Assembly (NCBI GenBank): GCA_964422145.1
Contig: CAYQZV010000012.1
Span: 1 to 59,285 of the forward strand
DNA: 59,285 nt
Direction of reading: 5' to 3'
Source of the DNA: JACNKV01 sp964422145
GTDB taxonomy: Bacteria > Fidelibacterota > Marinisomatia > Marinisomatales > JACNKV01
The notes under the pieces are model-generated. The model saw only the letters and a program-made list of their open reading frames with translations. It made no database searches and was not told the DNA's origin. Position 1 is the stretch's first letter; each line of letters opens with the position of its first letter. Positions 42,482 through 50,017 of the stretch are shown here, in pieces. Both the position numbers and the translations under genes were made by a program.

Positions 42482-42564
42482 GCTCCAATTTCATGCTACT
42501 TGCCGGGCCGAAGCCTTGGCGTAGGTCGACCAGCCTAACACGTCCGAAGCAGAAGGTGTTGGAA
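42482..42564 (-). repeat. Degenerate attC-like site C (83 bp)
   Basis: On the minus strand TTCCAAC opens the site and ATTGGAG closes it; TCCAA pairs with TTGGA. Inside, CTGCTT matches CTACTT of the opposite arm except for one base, after five-base spacers. The closing box has lost the GTT of the normal recombination point, so it is probably inactive. It begins 13 bases after the stop of the META-like gene. Confidence 0.45.
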
Positions 42565-42577
42565 ATTAACTGTACAA

Positions 42578-42982
42578 TCATTCATTTTCTAGTTTTAAGG
42601 TGATAGTTTTTTCTACTCCATTTACATCACATGTTAGCAATATTTTTGAATCAACCTGCTTATAAATATAGGGACTATAATCATAAAATATTGTGCAAGG
42701 AAATTCATTTATATTCATACAATAAATATAGGTTGTCATTGGTCGTTGAAAATAAATGCTGTCTTGAATAACGTATAAATCACCTCCATATGAATTACAC
42801 CCGTCATTACCTCCATAGCTGCTATCAGAGAAAGAAATCGAAAATAAATCATAATCTGTTTCTGAGGATATATCTGTTGATTCAATTTCAAATTTACTTC
42901 CTATCAAATCAATTTCAGGATAATTCCTATCCTCATTACATGATACAACAAACAACACCATTCCTAAGATGACTTTCTTCAT
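42578..42982 (-). CDS. Small META/HslJ-like lipoprotein
   Basis: 134 residues from the ATG at 42982, chosen because it gives a proper lipoprotein signal with Cys15 (VVSCNED); the longer frame overlaps the previous gene. GGNDGCNSYGGDLYV followed by PMTTYIYCM resembles the GCNxYxG and T-x-x-C pattern of META (HslJ-like) domains, seen in many small envelope lipoproteins of uncertain function. AT-rich. It is immediately followed by attC-like site C. Confidence 0.6.
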   Translation of the reverse strand: MKKVILGMVLFVVSCNEDRNYPEIDLIGSKFEIESTDISSETDYDLFSISFSDSSYGGNDGCNSYGGDLYVIQDSIYFQRPMTTYIYCMNINEFPCTIFYDYSPYIYKQVDSKILLTCDVNGVEKTITLKLENE

Positions 42983-43016
42983 AAATATTTTGCAGTTGCT
43001 AGTTATGGACAATATT

Positions 43017-43553
43017 TTACTTAATGACATATTCTTTTAAGAATTTTTGAAAATTAGAAATGTTAGTTTCACTAAATACACCTCCGATATACTTATTTTT
43101 TCCTCTCACACGGTAAGTAACTTTCGTAGCTAATGCCAATTTTTCAAGTAGATGTTTATCGGTATTATACCATGCCATTTCTAGAAAATACTTCTTTCTG
43201 CCTAACATTACTTCTTTCAATCTATATGGAGTTTTTTGTCTATCTAGTAAGAACTTTTCTCCATCAATGTTTAGCTCTAGAGAACTGTCAGCTTGAATAT
43301 AGAAACCATTTTCTACAAGACCACCAACAACCAGACCATATTCATGTAATAATGTATCGTACGAAACTCTAACTTCACCACATATCTGAAAATTACCATA
43401 TGAACCATGTGCAAAATCATTTTCTGGAAGGAAATTTTCTGACATCCTATAGACATATTTATAGGGCCCATCGTTTTCGATGGTTTTAACTTCATATCCA
43501 AAACATGATGCGACAGTCAAGGCAATAACTATTGTTTGAGAGATTTTTGACAT
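43017..43553 (-). CDS. Hypothetical lipoprotein
   Basis: 178 residues, AT-rich. The signal peptide has a lipobox-like VASCFGY with Cys17. The rest has a mix of strands and charged helices (YKYVYRMSENFLPENDFAHG, VGGLVENGFYIQADSSLEL, GRKKYFLEMAWYN). No family was recognised. It ends 34 bases before the META-like gene without an attC-like repeat between them, so the two could share a cassette or lie outside the array proper. Confidence 0.65.
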   Translation of the reverse strand: MSKISQTIVIALTVASCFGYEVKTIENDGPYKYVYRMSENFLPENDFAHGSYGNFQICGEVRVSYDTLLHEYGLVVGGLVENGFYIQADSSLELNIDGEKFLLDRQKTPYRLKEVMLGRKKYFLEMAWYNTDKHLLEKLALATKVTYRVRGKNKYIGGVFSETNISNFQKFLKEYVIK

Positions 43554-43578
43554 AAGTTTTATCCAAACCTTTTCATTA

Positions 43579-43749
43579 TCATTGAGAATTACTTGGTAAA
43601 TTTAAATAACCATAGATTATTACTTTTTTACAATCAGATTGTTCTGAGTTTGATATTAGATTATTTAATGATACACTTTCGCCAACATCAGAAAACGCAG
43701 GAATTGTTAATACTAGCAAGATTACTACTGATAATATCAATCTTTTCAT
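43579..43749 (-). CDS. Very short secreted peptide gene, possibly truncated
   Basis: 56 residues from the ATG at 43749. A clear signal peptide (MKRLILSVVILLVLTIPAFS) leaves only about 36 mature residues with one cysteine (SDCKKVIIYGYLNLPSN). It ends at TGA followed by TAA. It may be a small secreted protein or the 5' remnant of a longer gene. No family recognised. Confidence 0.4.
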   Translation of the reverse strand: MKRLILSVVILLVLTIPAFSDVGESVSLNNLISNSEQSDCKKVIIYGYLNLPSNSQ

Positions 43750-43944
43750 TTTTCTACACCTAATCCTGTACATACTACAACTTGATCTAATAACCTTTGA
43801 TTGGTTAGGTAATTAGCGTGAATATGTGGCATATGAATCATATCTAAAATTAAACTGCTATTTCCTTATTCTATTTCACCTATCAAAAAATACACGACTA
43901 ACTTTAGGAATAAAATAAATTGTTAGCAAGTGTTAATTAAAAGA
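43750..43944. other. AT-rich non-coding stretch at the array edge
   Basis: No convincing gene is seen. It holds GTTAGGT at about 43804 with a small hairpin (TAACC/GGTTA on the minus strand), and a weak inverted pair GACTAAC/GTTAGCA at 43896-43928 that could be a decayed attC. The GTTAGCAAG at 43922-43930 is the inverse of CTTGCTAAC at 40373-40381 at the other end of the array. Confidence 0.35.
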
Positions 43945-43972
43945 GAAAACCCCCGCATTTTCGGAGGTTTTC
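43937..43972 (-). terminator. Terminator of the M3 peptidase gene
   Basis: On the minus strand GAAAACCTCCG pairs with CGGGGGTTTTC (11 pairs, one G-U) around a six-base loop, followed by TCTTTTAATT. It stands 44 bases past the peptidase stop. Confidence 0.75.
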
Positions 43973-43986
43973 AATATCTTTATTCA

Positions 43987-44016
43987 AACCGGAGTCATTC
44001 CGGTTGTTTTATTTTT
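43987..44016 (+). terminator. Plus-strand terminator-like hairpin facing the M3 peptidase
   Basis: AACCGGA pairs with TCCGGTT around a five-base loop and is followed on the plus strand by GTTTTATTTTTT. No plus-strand gene is upstream, so it may block antisense transcription into the peptidase gene or merely be a reused stem. Confidence 0.5.
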
Positions 44017-46097
44017 TACAACCCGAGACTCTTTAAAAACGCCTCATTATTGGGTTCTCTGCCCAAAAACTCCACAACCAACTTATACGGGTCTGAAGTT
44101 CCGCCTTTTTCAAGGATGATCTCACGAAAACGCAAACCGGTCTCTTTATTTAAAATCCCGTCATTTGCAAAGACAGAGAACATATCCTGCGCATAAACCA
44201 ATGCCCAGAGATATCCGTAGTAACTTGCACCATACCCGTTCAAATGACCGAAAGATGCATGCATATGTGTCCCTTTCAGGTACGGATATAATGTAATCTC
44301 ATTCTGAAGCCGTGCAACCAATTCCGTTGTGGTTTCTCCTCCCTGCAGATCAAATCCGTCATGCAGTGTAAAATCGAGAATACCGTAATACACTTGCTGT
44401 AACGCATTGTTGCCTGAATTGACATTTTTCGCGGCGACCATTTTATCATACAAGTCGTCCGGAAGCGGTTCACCGGTTTTATAATGCTTTGCAAACATCA
44501 GCAATGATTCTTTTTCCCAACACCAGTTTTCAAAGATCTGCGAAGGTGTCTCCACAAAATCCTGTGCAACGGATGTCCCGGCATAGGTCATGTACGGTGA
44601 GGTCGTTAAAACGCCGTGTAAAAGATGTCCGAATTCATGGAAGAACGTTTGAACATCATCATGTGAAAGCAATGACGGTTCCGACTTTGTCGCTCTGGGG
44701 AAATTACACACCAGCGATGTCGCAGGTTTTTGATAACCATCACTCAACTCTTTCCCCATCACAACACTGAACGCAGCTGCATGAGAATATTTATTGGGGC
44801 GCGGATACAGATCCAAATAAAACCGGCCGACCAACTTATCTGAGTTTGCTTCGAAGACTTCATACATCAGAATTTCTTCATGCCAAACAGATGGGTTTTT
44901 TACCTCTTTAAATTCAATACCGAATAATTGCTGAGAGATAGTAAACAATCCACTGATCACATTCGACATCTCGAAATACTGCCGAACTTCTTTATGATCT
45001 AACTGATATTTTTCTTTTAATAATTTGGTCTCATAATACCAGGATTCCCACGTTTCAATCACGGTTTCAGCTTGACCGGTTCGAGCAGATTTCACCGCTA
45101 ACAATTCGTCATAATCCTGAAGTGCTTTTTCGCGCAGACTTTGTTTTAATCCATTTTCGAAGTCCCAGACTGTTTCAGGGATTTTGACCATACGATCTTC
45201 AGTGCGATAAGCCGCATAGGATGAATATCCCAACTTATCGGCTAAAACACTTCGGTAATAGATCATTGAATCCAACACCGGCAGATTCACATCAGCAGCA
45301 CGGTTTAAATACAGCGAGCGCAGCTTCATCCGTGCATCATCGGATTCTGCGTATTTCATGAAGGGTTTATACGTCGGATACGAAAGATCAATCGCATACC
45401 TACCGTCATTCATTTTATGGGATTCAATATAAGACGGAGAAAGTCCGTCTAAATCATCTAAACCTAAGAATAATGTATCGAGAGCTTTATTTTTGTTGGT
45501 GTCAAATTGTTTTCCGATCTCCACCAGTTTATTTCGGATTTGACCGACGTCCTCACGCGTTTTCTTATCCAATCCGAATCCTCCACGATTGAATTTCATC
45601 ATCGTATCATCAAGGAGTTTCTTTTTTACACCCGTCAGTGTATTCGCTTCCGGAGAATCGGTATAAGCAGAGACAGCTTGATACAGTTCTTCGTTTCCAT
45701 CTAATTCGTTCAAAAATTGTTCAGCACGCTGACTTGCGGCTAATCCTTCTTCTCTGATCTGTGGATCCGGGTGAACATACCCCATTAAGTCTGATGGACT
45801 CCAAACATTTTCGACTACGTTGCGAACATCATCCAATGCACGGATTGTATTATCAAACGTTCTTTCATTATCAGGGATTTGATAGATCTGATTCAGAAGT
45901 TTATTCGCTTCATTCAACATTTCTGCTGTGGCTTCCGGAAAATCTCCAACTTGAATCGATGCGAAATCAATCGGTTCGGTTCTGTCAGCCAAAACAGGGT
46001 TGTTGCGATCTGATGAAGCAGGTAATGAAACCGGATTCCACCAAGACGCACCCAAAACCAGAATGAATAAGATGTAAAGTAATTGTTTTATTTTCAT
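44016..46097 (-). CDS. Secreted M3-family oligopeptidase (thimet/Dcp type)
   Basis: 693 residues. The zinc motif FFHEFGHLLHG has HEFGH at 487-491, and the third ligand is about Glu516 in DFVETPSQIFE. The late HMHASFGHLNGYGASYYGY is the substrate-binding region of M3 peptidases (oligopeptidase A, peptidyl-dipeptidase Dcp). A signal peptide (about 1-28, KQLLYILFILVLGASWW) suggests export, whereas many relatives are cytosolic. It should cleave short peptides in the periplasm. It appears to be transcribed alone and is closed by the terminator at 43937-43972. Confidence 0.93.
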   Translation of the reverse strand: MKIKQLLYILFILVLGASWWNPVSLPASSDRNNPVLADRTEPIDFASIQVGDFPEATAEMLNEANKLLNQIYQIPDNERTFDNTIRALDDVRNVVENVWSPSDLMGYVHPDPQIREEGLAASQRAEQFLNELDGNEELYQAVSAYTDSPEANTLTGVKKKLLDDTMMKFNRGGFGLDKKTREDVGQIRNKLVEIGKQFDTNKNKALDTLFLGLDDLDGLSPSYIESHKMNDGRYAIDLSYPTYKPFMKYAESDDARMKLRSLYLNRAADVNLPVLDSMIYYRSVLADKLGYSSYAAYRTEDRMVKIPETVWDFENGLKQSLREKALQDYDELLAVKSARTGQAETVIETWESWYYETKLLKEKYQLDHKEVRQYFEMSNVISGLFTISQQLFGIEFKEVKNPSVWHEEILMYEVFEANSDKLVGRFYLDLYPRPNKYSHAAAFSVVMGKELSDGYQKPATSLVCNFPRATKSEPSLLSHDDVQTFFHEFGHLLHGVLTTSPYMTYAGTSVAQDFVETPSQIFENWCWEKESLLMFAKHYKTGEPLPDDLYDKMVAAKNVNSGNNALQQVYYGILDFTLHDGFDLQGGETTTELVARLQNEITLYPYLKGTHMHASFGHLNGYGASYYGYLWALVYAQDMFSVFANDGILNKETGLRFREIILEKGGTSDPYKLVVEFLGREPNNEAFLKSLGL

Positions 46098-46122
46098 GAT
46101 GACTCCTTACACGTCGAGGAAC

Positions 46123-46479
46123 TTAAAGATTGGTAATACTTTGCTGGACTGTGTATGTAACAATCCCTATTGCGGTTAAATAGATAAACGTGGATGTCCA
46201 TCCTTTGGGATAATTGGTTTTCTGCTGATCTGCTTCAATCTGAGCATTTTCGATATAAGAATATTTTTTTAACGACTGCCCGGATCGTTTACATAAGTAC
46301 ATATCTTTGTAGTACACAGGGATTTCCGTCCATTTCAATGATCTCAGTCCGTGAATCTGAGCTTTTTGTACCACGACTGAATTACACGGATTTTTCTTCG
46401 CTTTATTCTCGGTATCCTGAGCGATTGATACTCCATGGATAATCAAAATGCACGCGCCGATCAGAATCAGATTTTTCAC
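46123..46479 (-). CDS. Small hypothetical membrane/secreted protein
   Basis: 118 residues starting with GTG that overlaps the preceding stop as GTGA. The first 20 residues form a signal peptide (LILIGACILIIHGVSIAQ), and a second hydrophobic segment lies near the C-terminus (about 96-113, TFIYLTAIGIVTYTVQ). Between them are two cysteines (NPCNSV, YLCKRS) and a charged helix. No family was recognised. Coupling to the barrel-like gene before it suggests a joint role in the envelope. Confidence 0.6.
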   Translation of the reverse strand: MKNLILIGACILIIHGVSIAQDTENKAKKNPCNSVVVQKAQIHGLRSLKWTEIPVYYKDMYLCKRSGQSLKKYSYIENAQIEADQQKTNYPKGWTSTFIYLTAIGIVTYTVQQSITNL

Positions 46480-47156
46480 CAGCAGACCACCATTTTTGCA
46501 GTTAAGATCGGTAATTCATCAATCAAAAGTTCAGGCCCGTAAACCTGCATGCCTTGAAGCCGCCAGTTTTTTTGATCATAAAACTGATACATATATCCCA
46601 ATTTCACATCCGCTGCCAGCCATGAGAAAATGTAATAGCGAAATCCGATCATGGATGAAAATCCAAGCCAATCAGATTTCATGACATCCAGCGAAGCTAA
46701 CGTAACCGGTCCGTTTCCGAAACTGGTTAACATATCATTCCAATCATCTTGGGCTTCATTCGACCTTGTGTTTAACGTGATGGATCCTCTGCTCCAAATC
46801 GGTGCCAAAGAAAAATTCCATTCCATTCGTTTTTTCACAATAAAGAATGTTTCAAGGACAAAAGATCGATACGTCAGGGATCGATAGAAAATAGCATCAT
46901 TTTTGATCTTCCCGAAATCATGTGAACTTTTTGCGGTATAGCCAATGCGGGTATTAAAAAAGACCTGTTTGTACACACCCCAGTCCAATAAAAGATTTTT
47001 CGTGTAGATCTTCATCAGTGGGAATTGTTCATTATCTTCAAATCCCGGGAGTCTCGGATCGTAGTAACTTAATCCGGTATCCACAACCCATGACGGCTGT
47101 CCCTGAGACACTCCGGATAACAGAAGAATGATAATTATGATTCGTATTATTCGCAT
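46476..47156 (-). CDS. Hypothetical outer-membrane barrel-like protein
   Basis: 226 residues. The signal peptide (IIIIILLLSGVSQGQ) is followed by amphipathic strands such as WVVDTGLSYYDPRLPG, VFFNTRIGYTAKSS, SFVLETFFIVKKRMEWNFSLAP, LGFSSMIGFRYYIFSWLAADVKLGYMYQF. It ends in a tryptophan as the last residue, an outer-membrane insertion signal. No specific family was recognised. It forms a two-gene unit with the small protein downstream (GTGA overlap). Confidence 0.65.
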   Translation of the reverse strand: MRIIRIIIIILLLSGVSQGQPSWVVDTGLSYYDPRLPGFEDNEQFPLMKIYTKNLLLDWGVYKQVFFNTRIGYTAKSSHDFGKIKNDAIFYRSLTYRSFVLETFFIVKKRMEWNFSLAPIWSRGSITLNTRSNEAQDDWNDMLTSFGNGPVTLASLDVMKSDWLGFSSMIGFRYYIFSWLAADVKLGYMYQFYDQKNWRLQGMQVYGPELLIDELPILTAKMVVCW

Positions 47157-47265
47157 TGATTGACGAAATTTATATCAGTAATTTATGAACAATGATGCAG
47201 AAAGTGAAGATGCATTAGAATAAAGATTTACTCATCATGTTCATCTCAACTCATATTGATCAAAA

Positions 47266-48123
47266 ATGAAACCGGTTTCCACTATTTTGCTGGTTTTATG
47301 CATGAATCTGCTCCATGCGGATGTCAGTCATGTTATCGTATTTACCGACGGCTCAACTACCGTCGGCTTGATCGATTCAATGTCTACCGATTCGATCCAT
47401 TTTCGGAATTATGACTCAAATAAATTAGACCGTATCTCTCTCAAGAATATTTATTTTATTTACAACGATTTTCAACGATTGTTTTACGTCAGTCCATTTT
47501 TGAATCATCGGTTGGATTTACTCGAAGAACGCGGCGGATATCTGATCACGAATGAGTCAGACACGATCTCATATCATCGGGTTCAATTTGACCGACAGAT
47601 GATCCGTCCCATGGCATATTTATACACGGAAACCGATTCGTTGATCCCGGTTGAGTTTCTGTCCATCCATCATATCCGGTCGGATTTAAGTGTTATGGAA
47701 AACTCGGTTCGGAATGGATTTTATTCCAGCTTAGCTCTTTTTACCACAGCGACCGTCATTGAAATACTTTCAGGATGGTTGAACGAGACAAAAGGAGAAT
47801 CGCGTTTTTCGATGAGTTCTGTTAAAGCGTTTGGTGCCAGCGCAAAAGATGAATCATTTGATTTGGTACCTAAATTTAAACTGTTATCTATCCACAAAAC
47901 AGGGACACAATACTCGACGATAAATTTCACTATCCCTGCTGCAACGATGGGATGGATGGTTTACGACCTATATTTTGACAGAAGAACCCACTATTTTACG
48001 CCGTTTGATCGGACGGACCGCTTTCCCAGAAAAATGACTTATTATACACTAAAGACGTGGATTAAATACCAAACGGATCAATTAAAACAGTACTTACCGA
48101 ATTGGATGAAGGCTGAACGATAA
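47266..48123 (+). CDS. Hypothetical secreted protein
   Basis: 285 residues. A signal peptide (TILLVLCMNLLHA) precedes a beta-rich part with IVFTDGSTTVGLIDSMSTDSIHFRNYDS, a pattern like the small SH3-like or Sm-like repeats common in FCB secreted proteins. A hydrophobic helix lies around 150-170 (FYSSLALFTTATVIEILSGWL), and the C-terminal half is basic. No family recognised. It precedes the Ig-repeat lipoprotein gene by 40 bases on the same strand. Confidence 0.6.
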   Translation: MKPVSTILLVLCMNLLHADVSHVIVFTDGSTTVGLIDSMSTDSIHFRNYDSNKLDRISLKNIYFIYNDFQRLFYVSPFLNHRLDLLEERGGYLITNESDTISYHRVQFDRQMIRPMAYLYTETDSLIPVEFLSIHHIRSDLSVMENSVRNGFYSSLALFTTATVIEILSGWLNETKGESRFSMSSVKAFGASAKDESFDLVPKFKLLSIHKTGTQYSTINFTIPAATMGWMVYDLYFDRRTHYFTPFDRTDRFPRKMTYYTLKTWIKYQTDQLKQYLPNWMKAER

Positions 48124-48163
48124 ATTGCCCGACACCTTATTATGAATGTAATTTTAAGATAGC

Positions 48164-50017
48164 ATGTTTATCCCGGCAACATCCAGATCGATTTTTATTC
48201 CTCTTGTTTTATCCATCTTTATTGGTCTCTCCTGCTCAAAACGAACGCTTCCGCCTGAGCCGGACACTATTCCTCCCGTTGCAACGATCATCTATCCAGT
48301 GGACGGGATGACTGTATCAGGACTGGTTTACGTTGAAATTTCAGCCACGGATGATGATAAAGTAAGGCACGTTGAATATTTGATCGATAACGTCGTTCAG
48401 GATACCATAAAATCTTCTCCATTCACCTTTTTATGGAATACGCTTCAATTCACCGATGATGACGACTATCATTTATCAGCCAGAGTTCAGGATCGGTCGG
48501 ATAATGTGTATCAAACTGAACCGATCACGATCACGGTGAATAATATTGATAATCAAAGTCCCAGAGGTGAAATTCTCTTCCCGGCACCGAGTTTAACCGT
48601 CAGCGGCGTGATTCAAATCCTTGCCTATCCTCATGATCGTGATGCAGTCAAAGCTGAGTTTTTGATCAATGACAGTTTGCGGTTTACGGATGATTCTCTC
48701 GAAGTGATTCAACCATGGAATGTAAACGTTTACAATTATGAATGGGATACGTATGACGTCACAGATAATCAGACGCATAACATTACCGTGATTTTATCAG
48801 ATACAGCGAATAATTCCACTGCCTTGTCATCGTGGGTGTATGTGAATAATCAGGTCGATCTTATCCCTCCCATCGGGAATATCACCAGTCCGGCAGCAGG
48901 CCAAATAGTTCAAGGAACGATCCAAATTCAAGTCACTGCCACGGATAATGACGGCATCAAAGCGATTCATTGTTATATCGACGGCGATTCACTGACAACC
49001 GATTATTCAGCACCATACCAGATCGCCTGGAACACGAACGATTTCGAAGAAGATGCTGAACATATGATCTATGTTACGATCGAAGACTTTAGCGGAAATA
49101 TCGCCTCTGCTCCGCCGATCACAGTGTTTATCAACAACCATCCTGATCCGGATGTCACACCTCCCACAGGGACGATCATCTCTCCGATCGCCGGTCAAAT
49201 TGTGAGTGGAGTTCTGCCCATTGAAGTTGTCGCTTATGACGACATTGAAGTATCTCATGTGGAATTCTTAGTGAACGGAGTTGTCATCAATACGGATAAT
49301 TTATTCCCGTTTATCTACGATTGGAATACCGAATTAATGACCGACGATCAAGAAGTGATCATCGGTGCTTCTGTCTACGATACGTATGGGAATTGGGCTC
49401 CTGTTCAACCCATCTCTGTTTTAGTTGATAATCAAGATAATATTTTTCCTGAAGGAACGATCACAACACCATATGCCGGACAAATGGTGAGCGGATTGAT
49501 CGATATCCAGGTCTTGGCATCCGATAATGAAGCTGTTCAACACGTTGAGTTTTACATCGACGGATTTTTGGTTTTAACCGATGCCGAAGCTCCGTACGAA
49601 TATCTGTGGGATACTGAAAGCGAAACCGAAGATGAAAATCACTCTATTACTGTTGTGATTGAGGACTCAAACGGAAATCGCACGACCTTACCTCCCATCA
49701 GTGTTGTTGTTAACAATCTGCCCGAAACGGATACCGAACCTCCGGTGGTGATGATCATAAACCCGCTCAGCGGTCAAACCGTTACAGGGACGGTCAACAT
49801 CCAGGTTGATGCCTATGACAACACAGAGATCGCATCAGTCACCATCACGCTTGACGGCAGTGCCATCTTTGAAGATACCGACTACCCATACATATATTCA
49901 TGGGATACGACGGTATTAGAAAATCAATCACAACATACAGTGAGTGCAATCGCCGTGGACATTAATGGCAATACGGCGTTAGCCCAACCGGTTTTGGTGA
50001 CGATCGATAATGAATAA
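48164..50017 (+). CDS. Surface lipoprotein with six Ig-like repeats
   Basis: 617 residues. A lipoprotein signal ends at Cys24 (IGLSCSKR). The remainder is six repeats of about 95 residues, each starting with Pro-Pro/Pro-x-Gly and YP/SPxxGxxVSGxxxIxVxAxDxDxVxHVEFxIDG. A central tryptophan (LWNT, YDWNTE, YLWDTE) follows, and each ends in a VxVNN/VDN strand, as in bacterial Ig-like (Big) domains. Such chains form long stalks for adhesion or substrate binding. No enzymatic domain or sorting signal is visible. The stop overlaps the next, related gene by eight bases. Confidence 0.85.
   Translation: MFIPATSRSIFIPLVLSIFIGLSCSKRTLPPEPDTIPPVATIIYPVDGMTVSGLVYVEISATDDDKVRHVEYLIDNVVQDTIKSSPFTFLWNTLQFTDDDDYHLSARVQDRSDNVYQTEPITITVNNIDNQSPRGEILFPAPSLTVSGVIQILAYPHDRDAVKAEFLINDSLRFTDDSLEVIQPWNVNVYNYEWDTYDVTDNQTHNITVILSDTANNSTALSSWVYVNNQVDLIPPIGNITSPAAGQIVQGTIQIQVTATDNDGIKAIHCYIDGDSLTTDYSAPYQIAWNTNDFEEDAEHMIYVTIEDFSGNIASAPPITVFINNHPDPDVTPPTGTIISPIAGQIVSGVLPIEVVAYDDIEVSHVEFLVNGVVINTDNLFPFIYDWNTELMTDDQEVIIGASVYDTYGNWAPVQPISVLVDNQDNIFPEGTITTPYAGQMVSGLIDIQVLASDNEAVQHVEFYIDGFLVLTDAEAPYEYLWDTESETEDENHSITVVIEDSNGNRTTLPPISVVVNNLPETDTEPPVVMIINPLSGQTVTGTVNIQVDAYDNTEIASVTITLDGSAIFEDTDYPYIYSWDTTVLENQSQHTVSAIAVDINGNTALAQPVLVTIDNE

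Larger units (their letters stand above)
40375..42564 (-). mobile_element. Candidate integron gene-cassette array without integrase (CALIN-like)
   Basis: Four minus-strand genes (ends at 40435, 41279, 42027, 42578) are each followed within about 1-32 bases by an imperfect inverted repeat with attC layout. Each has outer seven-base boxes resembling RYYYAAC and GTTRRRY, short unpaired spacers, inner complementary boxes and a variable middle. Two repeats share the right box CGTTATGT. No tyrosine integrase or attI is visible in the window. The genes are small, unrelated and mostly secreted, as is common in cassette arrays. Two of the four genes are interrupted by a TGA. Further small genes at 42578-43749 may extend the array. 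The call is inferred from repeat architecture by eye. Confidence 0.6.

Noticed and set aside
42531..42564. A much shorter attC (GTTAGGC to TTCCAAC, about 36 bases) within site C
   Set aside because: Too short for a working attC and with poor inner pairing; the 83-base reading with TCCAA/TTGGA fits better.
40375..43944. CRISPR array or transposon explanation for the repeats
   Set aside because: Repeats are not identical or regularly spaced and no cas, transposase or terminal inverted repeats are seen.
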